From the NCBI GenBank assembly GCA_022577435.1, contig JAKOON010000018.1, positions 6,072,156 through 6,136,155 of the forward strand: 64,000 nt of DNA, written 5' to 3'. Position numbers and translations under genes: made by a program. The notes under the pieces were generated by a model. That model had not been told where the DNA came from and ran no database searches. It worked only from the letters and a program-made list of their open reading frames with translations. This DNA is from Embiotoca jacksoni (taxonomy: Eukaryota > Chordata > Actinopteri > Embiotocidae). Shown one piece after another: positions 55,200-64,000 of the stretch (positions within the stretch are counted from its first letter, which is position 1; each line of letters opens with the position of its first letter).

Positions 55200-55840
55200 T
55201 GGACATGCTGAACGAGGCCGGGAGGGCCCGAGCGCGCTCAAAGAAGCGCGTAATGCCGTCGGATAGCTGCTAAATGGAAGTGACGTGACAGCGCTAATGA
55301 GACGGCTTCACATTACGCGTGGCTCCCGCCCGGGGGACACGTTACAGCTGACTTAATGAGAGGAGATGTTGTACACAGGCGCTTTTTGGAGTTGAGCGAT
55401 GAGACCGCCGGCCTCGCTCGCCGAGGTAGGAGCCGCCGCCGCGGCGGGCGAGCGAGCGGTTTGTTAAAGCGTCTGACAGGTCCGAGCTGCACGGAGCGAG
55501 CCGGGTCGACGCTCGTCGCTGTGGCCGAGGCGTCGGGGCGAGGCCGGGCCACGGTGCGTTCTGGTTGTTGTTGTTGTTGTTGTTTTAAGTCGGATTCACG
55601 CGTAGTGCAAAAGTTTGGGGCACTTATCGGATTGTGATCCGTCACGACAGGAAGGTGCGGGACCGGTCTCGCGTTCGGCCCGCAGCGCGACGGCAACCGC
55701 AAACGTGCGGCCAGACTCGTGGAGAACGTCTCCGGTGACTCGTACGGTCCCGATCTCCCAACGCCGCGGCGTCGGTCCGGGGCCGCGGGAGGAGACGGAC
55801 GGAGACAGCCTGAGTCCACGCGGCGACCGTGTGTGACTTC
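55200..55840. promoter_or_regulatory. CpG island
   Basis: Very high CpG density, especially 55381-55560, where I count about 30 CpG in 180 bases by hand. Surroundings are CpG-poor. It includes a (TTG)n at 55564-55583. GC-rich frames on both strands (93 codons plus, 190 codons minus) are expected by composition and show no recognised domain. It could be a promoter for an unseen transcript, an orphan (intragenic) CpG island or a developmental-gene-associated island. A donor-like G|GTAGGA occurs at 55425 on the + strand. Confidence 0.6.
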
Positions 55841-57576
55841 ATCGTTCAGTCTCGTACTGAACACCGCCACGACATCAGCTGTCAAAATAAGAGCTTTTTT
55901 TTTTTTGAAGTCGTGTTAATTCAACACACAGGGCCGACTGCCTCTTACAACTTGATGTGTACATGAAAGCGTTCACACAGTGATGTGATCACTTTCATAG
56001 ATGATAAACATTCAATGAGAACATTTGAACGTGAAGGCCACATTTTCTCTTCCGTTGTTTCCTCTTGTTCCGGTTTCCTGCTGTTTTATTTGGCGACGAG
56101 GAAACGGGAGCGGAGCCTTTCTGATTGTTCACGAGGAGTTCCTTTTGTTAACGAAGCGAGTTTTGTTTGAAAAGACCGACTTTATGCTGCGATACTTTCA
56201 GCGCAGCTTCTGCTGATGACATTTTCTTTTGATTTGAATAAATTGCAAGGTTCCACCAATTTTGTGGAGTTTGATGCATTTGCGGTAATTATTGCGATTG
56301 CAATCGCAATTTCCTGGAGGGACTGATTGTTAAGTAGAAACTCAACATTATTATATTATTTTTTTTAAAGCATCCGCACTTTGCTTTTAGTGCCTCAAAC
56401 GTTTCCACGGAAGCAGAAAGGAATGAAAACACCAACTCCGTGTCTGTGTCTGTAGAGGAGGTAATGTTAGCCGTCTAATTAGCATCCCTGTTTACGTGAC
56501 ATGATAACTGCTATCTTTAAAGCACTACAATGAATCCTGTCTAATTATAAAGACGTGTTATGTTTTGTGAATAATTACTTTGTATACATACAGAATATTT
56601 ACATAATATAGCGTGCCATCCACTGATACTGGGAATTAGTTTTGCATGGCTTACTTTAGTTGAATTACACAACATGCTCGAATGTAAAACAAGCTTCTGA
56701 CTTTGTACATATAATATTTCATGCGGTATTCGACTGTCTTCTGAGTCTAAATGAGCAACGACGAATGCAAGCGGCAACAGAGAAGAAGCGCCCGCTGCAC
56801 TTAAAGGGGACGCGTTTCCATATTCACCGTTGTAAACAGCTTATGAAGTTATGATTTTGGGATGTTTATATTAAATGTGGTTTCAAATGACGAGGTACAT
56901 TTATGTAAATGTAATTCCTCCAAGAAGATCGGGTGTTAAGAATACCCTTGTAACCGTGGTAACGTTCAAAAACCAGCGATTGAAAGGTGATAGGAACCGG
57001 TATCGGGAAGAACTATGACAGCAGGAGCTCAGGGCTTCAACATTAGTAAGAGACTTTTCATGAACATATATTTAATGAAAACTATATTACTACAGATAGA
57101 ATATTAAAAAAAAAAAAAAAAAAAAGCGAAAAAGCCGCTTCACACTCGAATAGCTCAGAACACATTTTTGCTTGAAATGCCCATCCTCAGTTCAGATGTC
57201 CAAACGACGAAACAAAATACAAAAATAAAATGATAAAGTGCGCACAAAATAGGATATTTAAATGTCGGCTCTCCATTCAGTTAACAGGAGTCTCGACTAT
57301 TCGCTGAATGTTCTCCTCAGCACCGGATTTGCCTCAAAAGCCGTCCTTTACCTAAAAAAAAAAAAATCATTTGACTGTTGATCAATTACTATTCTTGTAC
57401 GTTCTGCTACTTCTGTGAGGGTTGTGGCATCATTGCATCATTCGGCAGCTATTGTCCTGATCAGCTTCTTTATATGAAGTGTTGATCAATTTATGAATGA
57501 CAGTCGGGAGGAGGGTTTTAGCTTGTTTGTCGACACGGCCATGTGCTGCATGTTGACACCCTGCTCGCTGTGCTCA
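55841..57576. other. AT-rich non-coding DNA
   Basis: Contains a 20-base palindrome (56291-56310, listed separately) and an A-run at 57106-57125. No gene recognised. Confidence 0.45.
56291..56310. repeat. 20-base perfect palindrome
   Basis: ATTGCGATTGCAATCGCAAT equals its own reverse complement. The surrounding sequence (GTGGAGTTTGATGCATTTGC before, TTCCTGGAGGGACTG after) hints at a dispersed teleost repeat. Confidence 0.85.
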
Positions 57577-57627
57577 GGTCCTCGGTCCTCGGTGGTCCTC
57601 GGTCCTCAGTGGTCCTCGGTCCTCGGT
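57577..57627. repeat. 17-base minisatellite, three copies
   Basis: Unit GGTCCTCGGTCCTCGGT, with one G-to-A change in the second copy. The unit itself is built from a GGTCCTC heptamer. Confidence 0.9.
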
Positions 57628-57822
57628 GTGGGTGACTGACGGATCTCCAGCTTCTATTGACTGGAAAAGCAGAAGGGAGAGGAGCAACGAGAGTGTCACC
57701 GGGAGGTGTGTGGGAGGAGGGAGGGCACAATCGGCTGTCCAACTCTCCACAAGACACCAGTCACACCTCATTAGTAGGTGGTGGAAAAGAGAACGCCGGT
57801 CACGTCTGCCGTGAAAGCACAT

Positions 57823-57824
<2 letters not shown>

Positions 57825-57884
<60 letters not shown>
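57825..57884. repeat. (CA)n microsatellite
   Basis: About 30 units, followed by AACAAGGACACACACACAC to 57904. Confidence 0.96.
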
Positions 57885-57885
<1 letters not shown>

Positions 57886-57974
57886 AACAAGGACACACAC
57901 ACACTTCTACCCCAATTACCCCTGTCCTGTCCCTCGAGCTGACGTCCTGAGTTATGCTGACAGGCACCCCTCTA

Positions 57975-58118
57975 GAAAAGTGAGGGGAGAAAGTCAAAAG
58001 AGAGGGAGGGCAGGAAGGAGTGGAGGAGTGATGGAAAGGTGAAAGATGGGGGAGTTCATAGAGGGGAGGAGAACAGAGGAGAGGGAAGAGACCGAGAGGG
58101 GAAAAAGGGGGGAACCAC
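57975..58118. repeat. long purine tract (+ strand)
   Basis: Roughly 140 bases with few pyrimidines, built of GGGAG, GAAAG and GAGGA words. Triplex (H-DNA) potential is limited because mirror symmetry is poor. Confidence 0.6.
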
Positions 58119-58339
58119 ATCACGAGGCCGAATGAAACATGTCTCCCTGTCAGCTGCCACACACTGTAAATGGATGGACCCGCAATCTTGCCATCAGCGA
58201 CTTATCTCCGCAGTCCGGGGAAAAAAAGAAGAAGAAGAAAAAAAAGAAGTGACGGAATCAAGGAAATGGTTGAGGAGAGTTTCTCCTGCTGCAAACTCGC
58301 TGTAATTTGTTACAATTTCTAAAGACAAATATGACAGGA

Positions 58340-58450
58340 TGGAATTACTCTGCCACTGCGGAGGCAGTCATTTGCAAATGCCATATAGTGCACATATAAA
58401 TCTTCTACCCAGAACCATTTAATCTCCCAACTTCTGAGCTCTTCAGCAGC
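58340..58450. promoter_or_regulatory. candidate conserved element with octamer-like site
   Basis: CATTTGCAAATG at 58370-58381 is a symmetric POU (octamer-type) site, followed by CCATATAGTGCACATATAAA. Unique-looking sequence, unverified. Confidence 0.27.
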
Positions 58451-59160
58451 CGCCGTCTAGTCAGGCATGTGTTTACAGTTAAAGGCCTCTCCGGTTCACG
58501 GTTTAAAAAAGTATTGTACCGTAGTGATAGAAGTGGCTGGTGTGCCGTGGTGACTGATGCTCTCTGTTGATACTGAAAACAGGTCAGAGATTTGGAGGCT
58601 GCAAAAATGATTTTGACACGGGTCCCGCAATCATGGCAAAGACTTTTCACAGGGGAGAGTAAGCTGGCTTTCAGCTTTCACAAAGAAAGACGGCCGCAAA
58701 GTGAGGAAAAGTTATGGAAAGATTACCGTTTTGTTCAAACGGCAGAGCTCTGGAAACACACTTAGTGTGACTCGTAAAAAAATTAGCTGTGGAGATGTGA
58801 AAGCTCGGACGTGAAGCCTAACTTCCAGACGACTTGATATGTGTTGAGAAAGCGAAGTTGGAAGCGAAAGCGTTGACGGTTTCACCTGGTAACATTCAGG
58901 AAGTATAAAGAATCGTGTTCAAAAGGTCACTCTTCAACTTGGAAACAACCTTTGACTAAGTCTCAAGGTTAATCTCACCTGAAGGGCCATTTGTTGCCAT
59001 TCAGTTCTTCATCAGTTTCAATTTGCCTTTTCATGATTACCTTTCTTTGGTCCCTTTTCAGTCTCGTCAGCTGATAGGTCTACGTTCATGGATCATGAGA
59101 TGTAAGGTTGTTAAATCACTGCTGAACACAAACTTGATATAAAAGTGCATGTTGTGTCCG
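58451..59160. other. non-coding, no feature recognised
   Basis: AT-rich with no exon or repeat recognised. Confidence 0.45.
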
Positions 59161-59340
59161 GGTCTGAAAAGTGATGCCGCAGTGCCACTAGAGGTCGGCT
59201 CCAAAAAAAAAAAAAAACCTCCGACTCTCGTTCAACTAGTCTCATAAAATACAACACAATTTATCCACAAGTTATCTCGGTTTTGCTGCTCCGAACTGGC
59301 ACGACGGCGCCGGCCAAAATCCCAACTCGAAACTTCGGGT
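59161..59340 (-). mobile_element. dispersed repeat D, copy 3 (inverted, partial)
   Basis: On the minus strand 59302-59330 reads TCGAGTTGGGATTTTGGCCG then GCGCC, differing at one of 25 bases from 6885-6909. The + strand also carries AGTGATGCCGCAGTGCCACT then AGAGGTCGGCTCC (59170-59202), a block I associate with the same teleost family. An A-run (59202-59217) interrupts it. Confidence 0.6.
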
Positions 59341-59894
59341 GACGGCGATATTTTTTTTTTTTTTTATTATTATTTTTTTTAAGCCTTCTGTTTTTGATCT
59401 GGAATGAACAAATTCTTGCACCTTGACTCGTAACTTTCTCATCAAGACCCGTGACTCGTCCTGAACTCGCCTTTAAAAGACTTGAGACTGAGCTCAGAAA
59501 CGCAACGAGTGGTGTTGCTAAATGTGTAAAGAAATACTCGCGCAACACCGACTACTTTTAGTTGTTTTGTTTTTTTTATCGAGACAGACACCTGCAATCA
59601 GTTTCTTTTCTCTCTCTCTCCTGCGTTTGAGCAGGTAGCAGCGCTCCCTTTTGAAACCCGTCTGCAGTCGTGTTGTCTTGCTGCAAGACGAAATGCAGCC
59701 GTGTTGTGCTCATACACGAGGCGTCAACAACAGCGACGAGAGATGATCGCACGGCGTGCAGTATTATTAGCGCACCAGACAGTGAGTGATGAGTCCAGTC
59801 ACCGCCTTAATTTATGCGTTGCTACTTCGTCTTGTCACCGATGTTCGGCTCGAAGGATTTTACTTCCACCACGAGGAGGGAAGGCAGGATAGAG
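59341..59894. other. non-coding; T-rich tract 59351-59380
   Basis: T-run with TTATTATTA words directly after repeat D copy 3. Otherwise nothing recognised. Confidence 0.45.
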
Positions 59895-59946
59895 AGAAAG
59901 TGAGGGGAGGGAGAGGGTGGGGGGGGTGGGGAGGGGAGGGGAGGGG
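59895..59946 (+). repeat. G-rich tract, G-quadruplex potential
   Basis: AGGGGAGGGAGAGGGTGGGG then GGGTGGGGAGGGGAGGGGAG: at least seven G-runs of three or more, the best quadruplex candidate on the + strand. Confidence 0.8.
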
Positions 59947-60249
59947 ATAGCACTGGAAATGTGACTGTAATGCAGCTCGCGAGTGCAAGCGTGGATTTTC
60001 TGCTTCCTCTCTGACCAAATCCCACCATTTCAGGAGATTAACCTCAGCATGCGATAAATGTTCGACTTCTTCTTCCCCTCCAATTTCCTTGGAGCTAGAA
60101 ACTCCAGAAGCCAGCGCGGCATGTAAGATAAAAAATGATCACCTAATTCACTCAAGCACAAAATACAATTCTGGAGAGAGGAGGAAAAGCGGGCGGAAGA
60201 GAGAAAGGGAGGGAAGGGAATGTGTCACCGGTGCACCGCCTCACGTCCA
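59947..60249. other. non-coding, no feature recognised
   Basis: Purine-rich at 60170-60220. Nothing assignable. Confidence 0.45.
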
Positions 60250-60540
60250 CCGTTCAGAATTCCCCTCGAACAATTATTATTAAATGAAGCACCTATTCAA
60301 ACGGACCTGTGCATAGCAAGTAGGCCGTGGCACTGGGATTGTCTGCGGGATTTCTTCTTTTTCTCTTATCCTGTGGGATTAATTGTATTGTTCGCCTTTC
60401 CCCGCTACCCATAGTGCACCTCATGTGGCAGCTGTGCTCAAATGCTGTTGATTGCTGAAGGTGCCCTCTGCAGATTGCTGCTGCCACCAAGCCATTTAAA
60501 TGGAGTTGTTAATAAAATGTGGCGATGATTGCCTTCCTCG
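60250..60540. promoter_or_regulatory. candidate conserved non-coding element
   Basis: AACAATTATTATTAAATGAAG near 60269, GGGATTAATTGTATTG (K50/SOX-like) near 60375, CATAGTGCACCTCATGTGGC, GCCATTTAAATGG (inverted ATTTAAAT core near 60490) and TTAATAAAATG. Unique-looking throughout. Confidence 0.3.
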
Positions 60541-61438
60541 TCCCCCTCGTCTCTGGTTTAACAGATGGCTTCCAGAACTAATGTAAGATTTAGGTTAACC
60601 ATCACTAAACTTAAACGTTGAGGTTGAGCGGAAATTAGAATTCACTTTTTCCAAGTGATCAGTCTGTATTTTGTAAGGGTTCGGTCTGACTTGTACTTAT
60701 TTGGTTAAAGTTATGATTACCAATAAAAAAATTTAAAAAAAGACCTTTTAAGTCTCCCTTCACTCAGACTCCGAAATATGTTTTAAAGCTACCTGTCTCG
60801 GATGTTTGGCCTTCACTTTGCAGAATGATGTCTTTGTTCAGTGTTCATCACTGTAAAGCTGTTTTCAAGTTCACCTGCTGAAAGCTGTGTTATTACATGT
60901 AGCATATAAGCATGTATTATTCACAAACTTTCCCAAGTATGATGAAGAAACTTGAAGTTTGCCCTCAGAGTCTTTCAGCAGCGTAGGAGACATCTTGTGT
61001 AAAGAAGTTCCAAACTTATGAAATTGAAAATGTTGGCATGTTAATAGATTCCGATTTTTTTTTTTTTGTGATGAGGAAGGAGGTTCTAATGTCATTTAAA
61101 GAATTTTTTAAAAGTTAATTTAATTTTTTTAAATGGAAAAATACATCTCAGTTATGTTAAAAGTAAATTTGTGATGATGAATTGCAGCTTTCAGAAAATC
61201 AAATTATTATTCAGAGCTGAGTATTTTTGAATGTTTCGCTGAAGGGAAATATTTAAGTTTGAACTTATTTGTCTGCCATGATGACACATTACTGATACAT
61301 ATTTGTTCTCCAGGAGGTGACATTTAAGTAAGACTGATGATTTTAATACTTGTGATTTGATTAGTGCAGTGCCTGTGTGGACGGGCTCGGATGGAGAACT
61401 TAGCTCGACAAAGAACTTCAGAATGACTTAAGAGAAAT
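60541..61438. other. AT-rich non-coding DNA
   Basis: Homopolymers near 61056 and 61122. Nothing recognised. Confidence 0.5.
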
Positions 61439-61700
61439 GCTGAACAACAAAGAGACACCGAATGTAAAGAGGTCACAACTGATACAAATAAACATAAAAA
61501 CAGCTACAAGGAGCTTCAAAATGACTTCAAAGTGATGCAAAACTACGGCAATACTATAAAGAGATATAAAACAATAACAAAGGGACGCAAAACAACAACA
61601 AAGAGACACAAATCAACTACAAAGATGCAAAACAGAAGCAAAGAAATACAAAACTTCTACAAAATAACAAAAAATAATTACAAAGTGGCTACAAACAATG
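61439..61700 (+). repeat. degenerate minisatellite, about 20-base unit
   Basis: Thirteen or so diverged units related to ACAAAGAGACACAAAACAAC (for example ACAAAGGGACGCAAAACAAC near 61579, ACAAAGAGACACAAATCAAC near 61598). Divergence is highest at the ends. This unit type is common in teleost DNA. The Lys/Thr-rich frame through it is not a gene. Confidence 0.8.
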
Positions 61701-62149
61701 CAGGTGTTTTTGGTTTTTTTTGGATGTCTTTCAGTCTGCGTGTCTTCTTTTAATTTAGGAGGGACAGTTGACATGTCTTGATTCAGGTGGTCCATTGGAT
61801 CAGAAACTGTCCTTGTAGGTGGACTCAAAAAACTATAGATGCGAACAGTTGAAAAGCTCGCAGGCAGACTTTGTAATCTGCCAATTATCCGTGATTCCAC
61901 CGTGTTGTACTTTGATCTTTATATTTGTACATTTGTCCGTTGGGATTTAAAAACATCTTGAAGCAACAGAGACAAGAGCTCCTTCAAATAGCACATATGT
62001 TAATGATTATGCCCACTAATATTTGCTTGACTGAGTGCTCCTATTTTGACTGACTTGCTCGCTGAGTTTGAACATTTGAGTCGCTGCCACATGGCTATTT
62101 ATATATTTTGAGCTAATCTTTTAAATATTCTTGTTTAGCCTGGTTGTGC
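61701..62149. other. non-coding, no feature recognised
   Basis: AT-rich. No signal seen. Confidence 0.45.
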
Positions 62150-62540
62150 CAGCGTTCTATCATTGCTGGCAGTCGGCCTCAAAGCTTCATCTAAAACCTC
62201 ACCGGGGCCGTTTATTATATTGAGACGGCATCCAAGACATTTCAATCCGCCAAAACCTGCCTCTAATGATCCATTAAAGCTTGGATGTGTTTCTTCACCA
62301 ACTCTCGCCTTTGTTTTAAGTGTCGCTCGCCGTCTGATTAACTGGCAAAACAAGTTTTATTTACCTCAGCGAGCCCGGAAAAAAAACCAAAGAAACCAAA
62401 CTGTTGTTAATATAGCAACTTCAGTCAGGAAGGAAGGAGCGCTCACATGTGAATATGTAAATGCCATGATTAGCTGCAAATCACTTCATATGGAGGCGAA
62501 GATTGAAGCAATCACATCCTCTGTCTGGCTCTCCTTGGCC
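62150..62540. promoter_or_regulatory. candidate conserved non-coding element
   Basis: Long unique-looking block with CCGTTTATTATATTGAG, CTCTAATGATCCATTAAAGC, GTCTGATTAACTGGC and CCATGATTAGCTGC. A 132-codon + strand frame (62163-62561) crosses it without a recognised domain. Enhancer is inferred from motif density. Confidence 0.3.
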
Positions 62541-62999
62541 AAATACCTCCTACACAACTGAATAATGCATACGGACACGTGTTGGACTAATTAATGTCCA
62601 CCAACCTTCCTCCACCGGAGAATACGCTTCCCCTGACACCACCAGTTAATGAGCCCGTTGGTGACACAGCTACTAGTGGTCTGTTGTGGAGGAGGCGAGC
62701 GGTAGTCAGTGGGTGGATTATGATGGTGATTAGAACCAGTGGGTCAAGAGGGTCCATCGAATCGTTATCAATAGCTGCATGTTGTGCTAAACCCGTGCCT
62801 CGTACACCGCAGGTACACACATCGTGCCAGCGGGCATGAGCGTCTGAATATTACCAGAGAAATGTGGAATCCATACGGACTCCATCTTGTTGGCAGAGCG
62901 TGTTTGTCCGTCCCCAGCAGAGTGTTGAACGTGTGCCACGGCTGTGCCGGCCTGCATCCTTGCGATAAAAAGAGGGAAAAATTACACAGGCTCGACCAG
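62541..62999. other. non-coding, no feature recognised
   Basis: Mixed composition with a homeodomain core ACTAATTAATG at 62586-62596. Otherwise nothing. Confidence 0.4.
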
Positions 63000-63330
63000 A
63001 CACTAACATATTCATTAGTGAGGAATGACTGACTGGGCTGGTTGAGATGTCACTGAGCCAAAAGTCTCCCAGGACTAATGACCTCCACGTCTGGGTGAGG
63101 AGTCGCCTTCTGCAGACGCTGGCTTTTCCTGATCAAATGACCCCCAGGTATGAGGCGCCGGTGCCCGATTGGCCAGCCATCATCATTTGACAATATCTGG
63201 CATCCATCAGAGAGCTGTAACAACCCTACGCATCGTGGGTTACACTCCCATCCCGAGTTTACAAAACAATGAGCGTTTGAATATGACCTTGATCAGTTGA
63301 TCTGATTTATAAAGTCGGAGCTGCTGTCTC
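63000..63330. promoter_or_regulatory. candidate conserved non-coding element
   Basis: CATATTCATTAGTGAGG near 63008 (similar to ATATTCATTAGTG near 44440), CAGGACTAATGACC, GATTGGCCAGCC (NF-Y/NFI-like), ATCATCATTTGACA and GATCAGTTGATCTG. Unique-looking sequence. Confidence 0.3.
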
Positions 63331-63986
63331 AGGTCGCTCTCTAGAAGCCCGGCTGCGCCTCGGAAACAGCTTTTTGCGAAACAAGTTGAGGTTATGAAGT
63401 GTCAGGAGCCGTGATGAATAACTCTAATGATCGAGTGTGCGTTCTGGGTCACAGCAGTGAAAAGCGGTCACGGTGGAACAGAATGCAACATGGCAACAAC
63501 TTGTCCTCGCCGACACCACCGCGGAGGGGTAAAAGCCGCATAGGCCTTTCGTGTTAATACACCTGACAAAACACTCTGTCACTGATGGAACGCTAAAAGC
63601 CCTTCTGAGTAAAGCCAGACGGGGGCTTTTTCTCCCGCGCAGGTGACTGCCGGCTGCCGCTGTCGGCTCCAATCACGTCGCCGCCTGCACCACGCTGTTC
63701 CTCAAACGCTCGAGCCGAGCGAGGCTTTTCTCCCGCCACCTCTCTCCTCCCCTGTTGTTTTATTCATAGGGCTCAGGGTTCATTTGCCAAGTCCTCCGTT
63801 GTAGATTTAAGAAGACAAACAGTGCTGCAAATCCAGCAGAACAGCGTTAGGCTAAATGACATTTTGCTCTGCCGCCTGGCTAATCGTAAAGAAAACAGTG
63901 GCGGATCAGCGCTTAAACCTCGTGTCTTCGGGCACGTATCGTGCTCGGTATCGCGGAGGGACCCTTTGAAGTGTTTGTTGTCTTCC
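63331..63986. other. GC-moderate non-coding DNA
   Basis: CpG content rises toward the right edge (63640-63720, 63900-63960). No coding segment recognised before the acceptor-like site. Confidence 0.4.
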
Positions 63987-64000
63987 AGAGGGCCCTCGGA
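63970..64000 (+). other. possible 3' splice site and exon start, cut by window edge
   Basis: GTGTTTGTTGTCTTCCAG with AG at 63987-63988 fits an acceptor. Only 12 bases follow (from 63989), too few to judge coding potential. Confidence 0.2.

Noticed and set aside
55313..55885. 190-codon minus-strand frame with a Gln run
   Set aside because: CpG-island composition lacks stop codons, and the Gln run is the (TTG)n array. No domain recognised.
61439..61700. Tandem 20-base units considered as a CRISPR-like array
   Set aside because: There are no unique spacers between conserved repeats. It is a decayed minisatellite in vertebrate DNA.

Overview
The window reads as nuclear DNA of a ray-finned fish, most likely a percomorph teleost. 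Three things point that way: the density of (CA)n/(GT)n microsatellites (about 18 arrays in 64 kb), many dispersed repeats whose sequences I recognise as widespread in teleost genomes, and no compact gene structure. There is no operon-like gene packing, ribosome-binding sites, IS elements or CRISPR. I found no protein-coding gene of known function. The longer open frames lie in GC-rich stretches, microsatellites or dispersed repeats and look like chance.

Layout. 1-6.8 kb: AT-rich non-coding DNA with microsatellites and two copies of one dispersed repeat (4.18 and 6.30 kb). 6.8-12 kb: CpG-rich repeat D copy 1, a 'gggctgggcgatat' repeat (8.19 kb), two conserved-looking non-coding blocks (9.1-9.65 kb) and repeat B copy 1 (11.4 kb). 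12-20 kb: purine/pyrimidine-skewed DNA, a long A/T inverted repeat (17.27 kb) and a (GT)32 array. 20-32 kb: the direct repeat pair C (22.3 and 24.8 kb) and a cluster of long dinucleotide arrays. 32-36 kb: three recognisable dispersed repeats. 36-45 kb: a CpG-rich patch, more arrays, repeat D copy 2 and several conserved-looking blocks. 45.9-49.2 kb: a textbook juxtaposed 3'/5' splice signal (candidate recursive splice site), repeat B copy 2, a 112-codon Cys/His-rich open frame followed by AATAAA, and a tRNA-derived SINE fragment. 51-54 kb: a repeat pair, one copy of which appears to have a retroelement tail inserted. 55.2-55.84 kb: a strong CpG island. 57-64 kb: minisatellites, repeat D copy 3 (inverted), a purine tract and further conserved-looking blocks, with a splice-acceptor-like sequence at the right edge.

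The best overall reading is part of a long intron or gene desert rich in cis-regulatory sequence. The recursive splice-like site would suit a long intron transcribed on the + strand, but no flanking exon is confirmed. The 'conserved-looking' calls rest on homeodomain, POU, SOX and MAF-like motifs and on the look of the sequence, not on any alignment, so their confidences are low. Dispersed repeat families are called from memory of teleost genomes or from similarity between copies inside the window. I give no family names because I could not search a library.
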